From contig JAFREQ010000035.1 of assembly GCA_025331565.1 (NCBI GenBank), positions 6,448,001-6,512,000 on the forward strand: a stretch of DNA of 64,000 bases. The letters run 5' to 3'. Below are positions 12,193 to 24,123 of this stretch, one piece after another. Made by a program: the position numbers and the translations under genes. The stretch's first letter is position 1, and each line of letters opens with the position of its first letter. The notes beneath the pieces are model-generated. The model was not told the DNA's origin. It ran no database searches and saw nothing but the letters and a program-made list of their open reading frames with translations. Origin of the DNA: Holacanthus passer. Lineage: Eukaryota; Chordata; Actinopteri; Pomacanthidae.

Positions 12193-15100
12193 TGCCCTGC
12201 TCAGCAGCCATTGACTGCTACTATTCCTCTGGTAATATTGAGACACTGACACAAGCTTGTATGTACAATTCAACAACACATTTAACATGACTTTTATGGA
12301 GTCAGATCACTCTTAGTATTAAAGGATGCACACAGAAGGATTTACAAATGTATTTTTGGGATTTATATATAAATGACTCTCTTCACAAAAATGTGTTTCA
12401 GTGCACACAAAAATAGTTATTGTTGTATATAAATGTAAAACAAATCATCATATAAAAAATAAGTTTCACAAATGTATTTCTGATGTATAAATAAACGTTT
12501 TTTGATTTAATTAAATGCAGTAGAAATCCACACATACATTTAAAAGCATTTGCAACTTTCATCAAAAACAATTTTATCCTGTATATAAATCCCCAGATAC
12601 ATTTGTAAACACGTCTGTTTGCATTCATTAATATTGAGACTCCATACACTTTGACACTGGACATACCATGTGCATGCTAGTATGTATCTCAGTGGGATGT
12701 TTAGGGAAAATGTTTTGTATCTATCTGTTGAGTGTTTTTGGCACATTCAGAGTTAGTAACATATACATTACAGTGGCCAGGAGGGATTAGGCCACCCTTT
12801 GCCTTCAGAGCAGCTTCAAACCTTGGACCTCTGCCATGAACTGTCTGCACTGTGATGTTGGACCATTTCTCAAGATGGAAAAACCTCCAAGTCTTTGGAG
12901 ACGATGGAAATCTGCTTTGCACTTCAGAACTTTAAATAATAGCTACACGTTGTTTAGATTGACCTTATGCTTCCGTTAATGGAACCACTCTGGAATTGGT
13001 TTATCGGTGTGTATGGGGGCATCATCATCACCCTGCATTATGGGAACATTCTGAGTAAACAGCACCAGAGGGGGAAACTGGACCTTTACTGGCTTGTATG
13101 GGAAGTTTCAAGTCTGTTGCTCGTTCTGACCGTGTGTAAATGGACTGTGGGGGTGATGGTCAGAGGTGTGGCTGCTCGTTCCACTGATGGGTGCATTCGA
13201 AAACTTGACCAGCACAGTGACGTTTTAAGCCGGATGGACACGTTTTTCACTTGATTTCTAATCGGCACACTGAGCAGCACCCGTCTTTTGTACTGACTAG
13301 AATCAACAGCTCCATGTAGGAAGAAAACAAAAAACATACCAACAGTGTTATAAACAGTGTGGAACAGATGGAAAAGGCACTGTACAATCTCTGCCCACAG
13401 TTAAAAGCTGTAAAAAGACGAAATTAAAGTCTGACACAGCATCTCTACCACCTGCTGCTGTTTGATCATCAGCTGATGAAGATTTAACGTCATACCTGCT
13501 GCCACATATCAGCTGTACTCTGTTTAAGTGGTCCATGTCCATCTCACTCAGAGAAAACAGCATTGTCCCTCCCACATTATTCTCTGTATCGACTTTGTAA
13601 ATTAGCATTTGTAAAATAACATTAATATGAACAAAAATATTACTTCAAGAGATACAAGTTAACTAACCAAGCCCAAGTAACCATGCTCAGTCTTTTTGCA
13701 TTAGCCTCATTTATACAGTTTACAGTCCGATCATTGACACCAGCTTTTTGATGTTCACGGCAGAATGTTGAAACTCACAGTCCACTGTCGACTGATCCTC
13801 TTTTGCAGCATGGTTTGACACGTTTAGGCAGGATATTTAGACTGCTGCCATCACCACATTAAGTACTTTTGCAGTTACGTTGTTGTTCACTTGTTTATTA
13901 TGAATCAGGTGAGTATTTGTGAAGCAGTTTTGGAAATCTGACGTTACCTCATGCTGCTTTGAAAACCAGTAAATGTGGGGATTTTCATCCGACTGATGTT
14001 CTGCTAGCTCATCCTAGTCAGTATGACTTGCCTGTATAGCTGCAACTGTAACTGTCATTGAGTTCGAAGTTGAAGGTGTTTTTTGTTTGACATTTATTTA
14101 TTTTTTACTTTATTTGTATGGATTTATTTTTGCAAAAGAAAATATGTATACAATTCTCGACAGCCAATAAACTGCCCATTCACGTGGGCTGTGGTGCTAT
14201 CACAAAGTTTTTCCAACATATGGTTTTTACTACAGCTGCACAGTTATTCATATATTTATGCTTCTATTACAAAAGTTACTCTTGATAAATATTTTATAGT
14301 GTCTTCTGCTAAAATGATTTTTACTCCAGAATATGGTGTCCTTTGGTGCTCACCCTCGTTATCTTTCGTCTACTTTCTTCCTGCTGTGGCCTGATTTCCT
14401 ACTTAGTGACATTTTGGGAGATACTTACAGTAACAGATTTGTCAGGGCTGCCCAGCCATTTTATTCTATTAATGTCGGTGATGATGTTCTTTATCATCCT
14501 ACGTGAAATGACTGAGCTCTCAGACTGCTGTCACGGCTCATAATTATCACTTTGTTGTGATGCCTAATCATGTGATGATTATTAATTTGTTGCATGTTTC
14601 ATTTATCAGATCACTGAAAAACTTCAATGACCCACACAACATATTCTGTGCAAACTGGTTCAGATTTTGGTCAAAACAGTTTGTATTTATCAGAAATGAA
14701 AAAGGTTTGATGAAAACTAGCAGATTTCAGGCTTACTCTATCACTAATTAGACAAACATTTTTAACAGTCATCCACAGATTGGCTGACAATTAAGGATTT
14801 CCACAAGATGAAAACTATATTAATGTAAGGAGTCGGGAGTGACGTCCCAGCATTTCCTCTCAAAGTGGCTCAAAGATCAATGTGTAGGAGACACAGCTTT
14901 TGTTTTTAGTTGGCTCTCAGATTCTGTTCTCTGAATATAATTCAGCTGTGATTTTCTCTTGGGCAAGGCTCTCACCTGTTTGTCAATTGTTTTTCAACAT
15001 TTATATCATGTAATGTACTTAAAACAAGAATTCAGTTTTCTTTAGAGTTCTGTTAGAGATTATCGCGTATCCCAGTTGCTCCTGTTGGCTTAAATATTAT

Positions 15101-16248
15101 TTTTTTAATTCTCAGGCTTGCTTTTCTATGTTCCTGACACCTTGTTCTTGACTGCCTTCCTGTGTACACTGCATTCTCTTCAAAGGGTACTTTGTCATTG
15201 TTGCAAACATGAATTCCATTCAATTCAAACTCGTTTGCATAATTAAAATAGTTTCACCAGGTGTGAAACTAAAACATTTTCTAAATGAACACTGACAATA
15301 TTAGATTTAAACCAATTTCATGGGATGTACAATTTACATCACGTCTACAGTGTGTTTACTGCAGCTTGTGTTCGTTCATGCACAATGTTCTTCTGCAGTT
15401 ACTCAGACTGCCACCTTACAGTGTTGCCTTTCTTGTACCATTTCTTGTATATAATTGAAAATATTCTTTTGCAGTCATTAAAATATGTAACAAAAGCATC
15501 ACTGGCATTTGTCTTTGCCTTGTCTCAATACTTGCAAGCAGAGCTCACGTTGTTATTATAGAAGTAATGCAGTCCAAAAACAGGTACATCTACAGTACTT
15601 TTAATCCAGATCATTAACTGTATTGATCCAGATATAAAAACATATCTCAACATGGGAAGTCAGACAGACAAGACACAGTAAAATGACCAAAAAATGCATG
15701 AGGGATGAGAGGGCTCATACTAGAGAAAGAAATGTGGCTGAGAGGAGTTGCATATAAAGCATATTATGCATGAATAGATGCATATGTGAAACATTATGAT
15801 GTACTCTACACTTTGATACTCAGATACACTGAGTGAGTTTTTTTTTGGTTTTTTTTAATGATTCAGATCCTCTTGAACGCATTTTTGAGCTGGTATCTTG
15901 ATCACACACAATGTGACACCACATGCATCACTGGATTTCTTTCTCGTTGCAGATACACCAGGGTCTAACAAGCCAAAACCTCTTAACACCTGGCCTCCAG
16001 GGAGGTTACTGATTGCAGATTACATGTAGTACAATAACAAATCTCACAATGAGCAGTTTCTTCACAACACCAACATTCGAATTCATAGCTTCTAAAATTT
16101 GTCAAAAACACATGACACATTTTAAGCTTCGCTCTCCCCACCCTTCATGGTGTTCCAGCCCTCTGTTCTTAAGTTGTTACCGGTCAAACTGGCTGAGTTG
16201 ACTAACCCTGTGGTCTCCAGGGCGGACTACAGCCGCCCATCCTGCTCC
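12193..16248. other. Intergenic, gmcl1 3' side to fam136a
   Basis: The two flanking genes converge here. The gmcl1 3' UTR and the fam136a 3' UTR probably occupy the ends. A Tc1-type transposase relic lies near 12770-12920. The rest is AT-rich with only short unsupported frames. I see no RNA gene or conserved domain. Confidence 0.5.
12770..12922 (-). mobile_element. Tc1/mariner transposase C-terminal relic
   Basis: Read on the minus strand, this encodes FHLEKWSNITVQTVHG followed by EAALKAKGG. That matches the end of fish Tc1-like transposases, where a WSNI..Q segment is followed by a loop and a terminal AKGG motif. The usual stop after AKGG has been lost, and no transposase core or clear inverted repeat was seen nearby, so this is a decayed 3' fragment. 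Confidence 0.55.
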
Positions 16249-18057
16249 TCACTGCTGTATAGAGTCCAGACTTTCTTTGAGCCTTCGGGTCATGCTCGGG
16301 ATCAGGTTAACATGGTCGTCCACACAGCTGCCCACACAGCGGTCCATCAGTGATCGGACAGCTGGTTCCTTAGCACCAGAGTCAAAGAGATCCTTTGCCT
16401 TATCGTTGCAGTGCATCGTGCATCTAGTGAGGCGGTCCTGAGGGGGCAAAGAGAACATGGTTTCAATTTAGTAAAAACACACAGAGAAGAGTCCCATTGG
16501 GCAGGGCTGAGAGATTTGCAGGTGAAAAATAACAATAATGACTGAATAGCAAATTCCTCTGGAACTGGAAGACGCCTCCTTTTCAGGACTGGGTGACAAA
16601 ATTTAAAAAATATGAAAGATAAGAAAGAATTTCACATGGGATGTGTGACAGCAGGACTGACAGATTTCTTCAAGTAAGTGTGCAGTTTTCTTCAAGTGAA
16701 GGAAAAGGAATACTTGAGTGCAAGTAAAAAGGAAATGACAGGTAAAATCCTGGATTACTTTGCAAAGGAAATTGGAATAGTATACACTGCACAACACGAA
16801 GCCAGATTACACTTCTCTTGTTCACTGTCTGTTTACTGAGAGCGGCCAACAACATTTGAACTTTAGACAATGACTGGCTGTGTGTTATGTTACTATTGCT
16901 CTTGTATCTAACTTGATATGTGGTTTATTGCTTCGATTTCCTGGCTACAAACCGAGATGTTGAATGAATGAAGCTTGGGTTGAAATGAAAAGAACTTAAC
17001 TGAATTATTACCATTTTAGTAAAATCCTACTTAAATACCGACTTTAAAAACTCACTCCAATAAGAAGCAACACTTTTCAGTAAGAGGAATAATTGTGGGT
17101 TCTTCATCTTACTAACAATCTTTGTATAGTTACAGTTTCAACAGCACTTCAGTTATTTCTGTCTGCTGTGAAATTACTAATTGGGCAGAGTGGGTAACTG
17201 TCTCCTGGCCCCAGACTGTCAGGGGTCCCAAAAGCCCCAAGTCATTACAAACACATGACACAACTTGCTGGCAGTTGGCTTCATGTGTTCATTAAAGCAC
17301 TAGATGATCAACTATGTGCATGTCCTGTAGAGTAACTCACATATAGGGTTACTCATCATGCATGCCTTATTTTGCACTGAGGCAAGTCCAGTATGGACTG
17401 AAATGTTTGCACTTTTCACTGTCTGTACAACCCTGTAACATATTAAACAGAAACATTTAAAATCCAGACTCTAGTCTAAATTTCTTCTAAAGTTCTCCCC
17501 AAGTGGGTTAAACCAACCATGGTCTGTGGCAGGTTAAAGTGATTAAAGTGATTAAAGCACCTCTATCATAAATGCCATAATAAAATATAACCATGTCATT
17601 GAGAGAATGCTGGAGTAGCTGTGACTGTGATCTGACTACCTAAAGACTTTTAAAACTGCCATACACTCAAATATTGGCAGGGAGGAAGTTTGCACAGTGG
17701 TGAAAGTGGATAAGCACTTGCCTGAAATTTCTCCAGCTCTGAAGTGACCAGTCCCTGAGCTTGGGCCAGAGGAGTGTGACACCTCTCGATACACTGATGC
17801 ACCTGAGACATGGAGTCTGAGGGGCGATCACAGCACTGTGCACTGCAACTGAACATGCGACCCTGCAGCAAGAACACACAGATCAGACATGTGAAAGATG
17901 CAAAATGCATCAGATGGTAGAAACAAAGCACTGCATGCACATTTCATGTCTGCACATATAATACACCTACCTGCATTTTACGGATGTGGTCCCTCTCCAG
18001 GCTTTGGACCATTTCTTCCACCACATTCTGCATGCGTGCCTGGTGTGCCTCTGCCAT
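16249..18057 (-). CDS. fam136a: FAM136A, mitochondrial DUF842 protein, 3 exons
   Basis: Small conserved mitochondrial protein of the DUF842 family; its biochemical role is unsettled, and human variants have been linked to familial Meniere disease. Exons: 17971-18057, 17722-17862, 16249-16437, giving 138 residues, the same length as human. Twin-cysteine motifs are visible: CSAQCC with QCIERC in exon 2, and CTMHC with CVGSCVDDH in exon 3, the pattern of disulfide-bonded helical intermembrane-space-type proteins. All exon borders are phase 0. Intron 2 uses a GC donor (CAG/GCAAGT), otherwise a perfect match to the 5' splice consensus. Start MAEAHQAR is the only in-frame ATG in the first exon that fits the family. 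It converges with gmcl1. Confidence 0.95.
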
Positions 18058-18229
18058 CTCTGTTCGTCCTGCTCTCAAAGTCTTCACTAATAATCAATAC
18101 GTGTTGAACATATAAACCGGACCGGACTGGCGGTACCTGCTGTGTCCACGGCAAAGCTGTGGCCAAGTCGAGTTACTTTACAATTTGATAATAACTAAGG
18201 TCACCTCCATTCAAGCATGGTTCAAGACG

Positions 18230-18500
18230 AGAAGGCGATTACGCTACTTCCGCTTTACTTCCGCAATTAGTTTAGAAAAAAAAATCATCTTCCGTTTTGT
18301 ATTTTCAGACTTCAGGGTTAAAAAACAGACAGAATGATATAATCGACTTTCGTAGCCACGTTGTTAATTTTTTTTACCATTATCGGGAATCAAATATTCT
18401 CCATATTTATTTTTCATTTAATGAAAAATAGACTGTGAATAACTGTAGACGACTGACTTCCGGTTTCTACCGCTGCGAACATACCAGTTTCCGGTTTGTT
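18230..18500. promoter_or_regulatory. ETS-rich probable bidirectional promoter
   Basis: Five ETS-like cores (CTTCCG or its TTCCGG form) occur within about 260 bases at roughly 18247, 18258, 18289, 18458 and 18489, just upstream of fam136a. ETS clusters without a TATA box are typical of housekeeping and mitochondrial-protein genes and often fire in both directions. A short open exon faces the other way from 18520. Confidence 0.45.
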
Positions 18501-18519
18501 GCCTTGTGCATTTTTTGCA

Positions 18520-18578
18520 ATGACTGAAGATTTACCACGAATAAATGTCATCGACGTGCACAGAATTGTTAAAAAGGA
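18520..18578 (+). other. Possible orphan first coding exon facing fam136a
   Basis: An ATG follows the ETS-rich promoter in the direction away from fam136a and opens MTEDLPRINVIDVHRIVKK, then a good donor GA/GTAAGG; read-through would meet TAA at once. I found no partner exon before the Penelope relic or the THAP gene and do not recognise the peptide. It may be the remains of a gene broken by insertions, or chance. Confidence 0.25.
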
Positions 18579-18649
18579 GTAAGGTTTCAAGTTGTACATA
18601 TTAAGTTACGTGCGATAATTAGCCAAGGAGGGTTCAATCTTTAGGAGCT

Positions 18650-18910
18650 GACTTGGTTGTAGAAGTTTCCTTCACTCCTCTTTCAAACCATCTGTCCTCC
18701 CTATTCAAAATATGTATGTTGTCCTTGAAAGAGTGTCCCTTCTCTTTCAGGTGAGTCTGCTGAGTCTTTACCCTCCTGTGTTAAGTTTAATTTTTGTTTG
18801 GTTTCTCTGATATACAAGTCTTTGCATTCCTCACTGCTTTAGACTTCACTATATTGCTCTTTTGTGTTTGGGTGTGCAGTCTTTCGGGTGGACCAGTTTC
18901 TGTCTTAGTT
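18650..18910 (-). mobile_element. Penelope-like GIY-YIG retroelement relic
   Basis: On the minus strand, broken frames read KLVHPKDCTPKHKR, then CISEKP (matching the CTDLYIGETKQ region), then HILNREDRWFERGVKE. These three blocks, in this order, match the GIY-YIG endonuclease tail of Penelope-type elements that are common in fish. Stops and frame changes separate the blocks, so it cannot be active. Family assignment is from recalled motifs. Confidence 0.55.
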
Positions 18911-19099
18911 TGTTGTTATTTCTTTATACTCCAGACACATATGGAACAACCATGCATTTGTTCTTCTTCATCACCCACAGTGTTCGTGTTCTTCATGGGT
19001 CACAAAGCTCCAGTTAGGGTAATGAGATACAGATTAATAAAGTAATGTTCACATTTGTAACACTAAAACCCTGATTGAGACAAATACATTTTTCATGTT

Positions 19100-19165
19100 C
19101 AGAATCAGCTTTATTGCCAAGTTTTCACATTATGAGGTATTTGATTTGGTGTTTCAGTGCACAGC
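19100..19165 (-). repeat. Dispersed LINE-tail-like repeat
   Basis: The segment begins CAGAATCAGCTTTATTGCCA, the reverse complement of a repeat end that is very common in fish genomes (an AATAAAGCTGATTCTG tail). The same module occurs in forward orientation near 59810. It is best read as the 3' end of a truncated non-LTR retroelement; the family was not fixed. Confidence 0.45.
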
Positions 19166-19627
19166 AATGAACAAATAAATAGAGAACTATAGAGCACTGG
19201 CGCTTACAAGTCATGTTAAAAATGGTCGGATGGTTAATTCTACTGTGTCACAACAAACTGTCCAATATTTAACACTCCTATGAAGCAGGACACTTTGCCT
19301 GTTGGATTTAGCTGGAACAATCACATTAGTAAACAGATTACCCAGGTACAGGTGAGTTGGTGAACACTGTTATGATATGAACTAACACACAGGTGTGGTT
19401 ATAAGAGGCGTGGTTTCGTGTGCCAATATAGATTATTTTCATTATAAATTATCAGATTGTTTTATAGAATTTAAAAAATGGTAATGTTTGGCCTTTTAAA
19501 TGTTTTGTCTAAAACCAAAGATATTTAGTCTATAGGAAATGTCATATCCATAAAGTAATTAACAAATTGACAGTCTTTCGACTCAGTGTGTGCTCAAATG
19601 TACAGTGTGTCATTGCAAACTGCATCA

Positions 19628-21546
19628 TCAGACTTCTGCCTTCTTTTTGAACCGAGGTCCATTCTGGTAATTGGAGAGAAGGCATGCCACAGTGAATAAC
19701 TGATTGATGCTCCCTGAGATGGGGAGGGGAATTTCTGCATTAAACAGTTTGTTTTCCTTGACCCTCCTTATCAAACCCACCACATGGACTCTCAAATGTG
19801 CAATGTACTCAGTCTCAGGAACATAATCTGCAGACATTTGGTTTTCTTCAGAAAGAAGGGACAGCCGGTAAACCCAGCCAGGGACATGGTTATCTATTAG
19901 GATGTCTTTTTTCACCATAACAGCCATGTCAGGGGACAGGAGAGGTATAATGCCTGATTGCTTGAAGATGTCTGTGTCACTCAGAGAGCCTTCATAGAGT
20001 GCTGACACAAATGTTAGAGGACCATGTGGTGCAAAGCCTACCATGGCCTTAAAGGTGTAGTGGGACTTGCATGAAGAGACACCTTCAGTCTGAAGTAGCT
20101 GGGAAGAGAGTCTTTGGCAGCGCAGCTCTGTGTAATCGATGATTACCTGGGTGTCTGGATAGTCTCTGAAATTACGAGGAATATGAGCTCTAATTTCATT
20201 AGGTGTCAGCCATGTGCACACAGATCCAAGCAGGCAGTAGAGGAAGTTGGCCCATGTTATAATGATTCTGCTGACCATTTGGTGATGGATATTAAAACGT
20301 TCGCCAAGCTCCTTCAGGGGGCATCCAGTTGACAAGTAGATCAGAAACAGGAAAAACTCATCTATGGGGACCAGTTTCTAGTGAGGAAAAAAAAGGAATA
20401 ATTAGTATATTTATATATATTTGTAAATTTCCCCACTGTGGGATGAATAAAGGTTTATCTTATATTCCCTTTGTAATGCTACGTGGGTTGGGTGACTTTC
20501 ACAGAGACAGCCATGTACGTACCGTGGATCTGCTGGAAGCATCCTCTTTCTCAGGAGAGGAAGGGACTCCTCTGAGCTTTGTCAGCCGCACCATCCTTGA
20601 AGTTGCTGGTTCGATCAGAGCCCAGAATGCCATCAGATGATCATAGGAGGGGAATCTGCAGAACAAAATACACATTATAGAGACTGGTGTTTGTAGTCAG
20701 GCTACTTCTTCTAAAGACATATAAATAATATGAAAAAATGGCCAAATCATTTAATCGAAGTGGCTTTGAACATTTAAGTTCTAACTTTTAATAAGTGTTC
20801 AAAAAAGGAGACAATCTCCAAGTGGCTATTCTTAAAATGTATTTTGCACATCAATGTCAGACGCAATCTGCATGCACATTAAAGTAAGAATACTTTCTGA
20901 TTGAGTCTCTGGTAGGTAAAATAGCAGGTTAGTGGAGCTGGATTATCTGCTTGCACTACTTGCAGTTTATGTCTCACCTGGTGTAAAATCTAATGTCTTC
21001 AGGTGATCCAGCGAACCTTTGCAACACACAGGGATGTTGGAAACGGATGGCTTGTAGCTGGCCACCCGGGGCTTCACTCTCCTCTATTATCCCTGCACAT
21101 TGTACACGGTGCACGAGTACACTGTTACTGTAAACACAGTACTCATGGTCCACAACGACGGGCACCACATCACTGTCCAGGACGCTTTTTTCCGAGTCCT
21201 CCAGATCGGACGAAACCAGCGGTGTCCTGGGTCGTTCTTCTTTGTTTTTGTTCCATTGAAATAAAGACGGAACGGCCTTGGTTATTAACGTTCTCCTTCC
21301 TTGTGATGTGACCCAAATTTCGCCGGGCTTAAAATGGCTGCTGCACACCAATGTGTGACTTGTTATCTTCAAGTCTGTCCGCCGTATTCTAGCCAGCCAC
21401 TGGAGACGCAGCTCGGGTTTTTTGGGGAGGCGGTGGAAGCTCAGTGAGGGGTTGCGTCGACTCGAGTTGGGGCAATTAAGAACACAGCAATGACTTTGTG
21501 TAAGTCTTCCCCTCACCTCGCATCTACTGTCAGTGATACGCTCCAT
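19628..21546 (-). CDS. THAP-domain / Harbinger (ISL2EU-type) DDE protein
   Basis: Three exons (20978-21546, 20523-20655, 19628-20377) join in frame to 483 residues with no internal stop. Residues about 20-100 form a THAP zinc finger: CCVLNC, then CSSHF, and the closing AVPSLF motif. Exon 2 contributes the FPSY..LMAFWALIEP block. Exon 3 opens with a helix-turn-helix (DEFFLFLIYLSTGCPLKEL) and then a DDE_Tnp_4 fold with IIDYTELRCQR, GFAPHGPLTFVSALYEGSLSD and LLSNYQNGP. The first acidic residue (IIDYTE) is present. Where the family has D-K/R-G-F, this copy reads VKKDI, and where it has HVERLIRR it reads HVVGLIRR, so two of three catalytic acids seem lost. It may be an exapted gene or a recently dead transposon. 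It lies between fam136a and pcyox1. Confidence 0.75.
20424..20465 (+). repeat. L2-like LINE tail copy in THAP intron
   Basis: Contains CCACTGTGGGATGAATAAAG followed by GTTTATCTTAT. A nearly identical 40-base segment occurs at 21993-22034 and a more diverged one at 58321. This tail with ATCTTAT repeats is typical of fish L2/Maui-type or SINE ends. It sits inside the second intron of the THAP gene, opposite to its coding strand. Confidence 0.5.
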
Positions 21547-22680
21547 GTTCAGCTGTTTACAGGTCGTGTTTCGGTTTTTTAATTAGTTTCGCGCGTCTGT
21601 TGCCTACTTTCTTCTTCGTTCACGGCGTCCGGTTTATTTACTCACTACCGCCACCTTCAGCTCCGGAGTGTAAATCCCTTAAAAAAAAACACACACTCCC
21701 CCTAAACTACACTTTATCCTGCATATTGTACACCCTGGTCTTACTCTAAAATCCTTATTCATGTCAGCCACTCTAGCCCCCATTCCCGTCTATCTATCCA
21801 ATAATAATAATAAATAATATAATGTTGAATTCCTGCATCCCTACCTGCCTCAGGTTCTTCTTCATCATTTTAACCTTGTCAAGTTTCCTCTCTCCTGTGT
21901 CCACTACTACATATCTCAGTAACTTTGACACTCTTTTGAATTTAATATAGATGTCGCCACAATTTAGTTGTCTCCCCCCGATACTAATATATGCAAATTT
22001 CACCACTGTGGGACGAATAAAGGTTTATCTTATCACCATCACTGAGTTTCGCGGCAGCAGATTTGACCCGGAAACACATGTGACACCTTCAGGAAACCCC
22101 GAACTCGGCAGAAGCATGCCGACTGGGTTTTTCAGTTTCTTTAAAGATCTTGACAGCATTTTATGTTGAATTTTATCTTTTAAATGTGAACTGTAGTATG
22201 ATCTACGATGATAGTCATATCAACCTGAACTAAGGGGTATAATAACTGTTTATTTACAGTTAACATAAATATTATTACTGCAACACAGACTTATGATATA
22301 CATTTTAATGCAGGTCTTATTAAGTTCCATCTCAAGCCATCTCTAAGTTACAGTCATTTCACTTTACTTCACTGTGAAGTCAGAGACATCTTGTGTCCAG
22401 CAGTTAAACATTTGAACTGAAACGTATTGGAATATTCACAGACTGTGGATTTCAATGACAGAGAAGGAGAAGATGTAATTTTAAGAATTTTCGGCAAAGT
22501 AATTGAACTTTTTTGTGGAAACACCATTTCAGACACAGATGATTATTTAGAGCAGAGTATAATTGCATGCAGATTTAGACTGAATTAGTAAATTGTTGTA
22601 AATTCTCAGTAGTAAACAGGAAATTTAGTGAGGCGTTTATTGTGCTTTTATTGTGAAACTTGAGCGTAGCCGTACCCGGA
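21547..22680. other. Intergenic, THAP gene to pcyox1
   Basis: The first 130 bases are CpG-containing and probably hold the THAP gene promoter. From about 21700 to 22034 the sequence looks repeat-derived and ends in the LINE-like tail. The remaining part is AT-rich with nothing recognised until the pcyox1 5' exon. Confidence 0.4.
21993..22034 (+). repeat. Second L2-like LINE tail copy
   Basis: Matches the copy at 20424 almost base for base (ACTGTGGGACGAATAAAGG then TTTATCTTAT) in the same orientation about 1.57 kb away. The preceding 290 bases are probably the truncated body of the element. Confidence 0.5.
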
Positions 22681-23162
22681 AGTATGTACCAATATTAAGA
22701 GACGTTCACGGTTCTCGGACGTGACTCCACCGTTTCACAAGTTTAGTTAGGTATTGTCACTTCTAGTGTCTTTGTCGCTTTAGTTGACGGTTCACTTTTA
22801 TGTTTAATTAGAAAAGGAGAAGTTTAGCCAACTTTAAAGTTATCTTGAAGACGAGGTTAACTGTGCTTCTTCTGGACCAACAGCAGCCGTCCTGTAACGA
22901 TACTGATACTTTGAAATAGTGAGTTCACATCGATCATTGTTCAACTTTCTCTTTACAAAGTTTTCAAATAATATATCAAACAGACACGACATGTATCAAC
23001 TGTATAACAAGTTATGTTACTATTTCCTTTGTTATTCTTTGTGTGTTTCAGAGACCCTATGAGTGTAACCTTTGACCAAGGCTGATAGAGACTCTTTGAC
23101 CTGAAGCTATCGGCCGCATGTTTCTTCCTCCTGTACAGATGATCTGTAGTTCAAAGCTGTAG
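22681..23162 (+). promoter_or_regulatory. pcyox1 promoter and noncoding first exon
   Basis: A noncoding exon ends about 22918 at a GTGAGT donor (AATA/GTGAGT). The acceptor TTTCAG before 23051 opens the exon that carries the start codon. An in-frame TAG lies directly before the first ATG at 23163, which limits the coding start to 23163 or 23172. Confidence 0.5.
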
Positions 23163-24083
23163 ATGCCCACGATGGATCCACGAACCCTGTCACTGAGAGC
23201 ACTACTGTTCCTGGGACTGTGGCATTCTGGGAGAAGAGGTCTGGCCTCAGCCCCAGAGGTGCAGGATCAGCCCAAAAAGATAGGTGAGTCAGTCCCAGTG
23301 TGACTGAAAAACACAAACACATCAGTCTTCATCTGTAAAAGTGCCTCCTGTGTTTCTTGTGATTCTCTCATCAAATCAAGAAACAGTTGAAATATGAAAA
23401 TATTCACTCATTTGCACTTTGCACCAGCTGAGCCTGTTGTAAAGTTGTCTCACTCTGTTGTCATTGCTCCTTTAAAGCTGTGGTTGGAGCAGGCATTGGT
23501 GGCTCAGCGGCAGCATATTACCTGAGGCAGGAGTTTGGAGCCGGGGTGAAGATTGATGTGTTTGAACCTGGCACTGTCGGCGGTCGACTAGCGACAGTGA
23601 AGATCGGAGATTATGAGTATGAGACGGGAGGCGCAGTGATCCATCCTCTGAACCTACACATGAAGCACTTCATTGAAAAATTAGGTACAAATCAACTTTT
23701 CTGAAACTGACTCAGAACAAATACACAAATAGTAGGAAACCATAGTTAGCATGTAGTCCAGTATATTTGAACCCAGCCTATGTTTTCTGTTTGTTTCAGG
23801 TATTCCTCCAAGAAAAGATGTCGCCTCTAAAATGGCAATCTTTGATGGAAAGGAGCTCATGTTTGAAGAAAGTGACTGGTTTATAGTAAATTTCTTGCGC
23901 ATGCTCTGGCGATACGGGTTCAACTTCCTCCGAATGCAGATGTGGGTGGAGAGTATTTTGGACAAATTTATGAGGTGAGGTGGAAAATCAGTGGTCATGG
24001 GCTAGTAAGTCTCATATTTTTTAAAACAAGATTCAGGGATATTAAGACAGAATCACTGTTGGGTGTCTTAATGATCTTCTAAA

Positions 24084-24123
<40 letters not shown>

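Noticed and set aside
12967..13254. 95-codon open frame downstream of gmcl1
   Set aside because: No family motif, splice context or promoter; it lies in repeat-like DNA beside a Tc1 relic.
19628..20335. Third exon of the THAP gene as a stand-alone 235-residue gene
   Set aside because: The frame is open upstream to a good acceptor at 20377 and joins two further exons in phase, so the internal Met is not the start.
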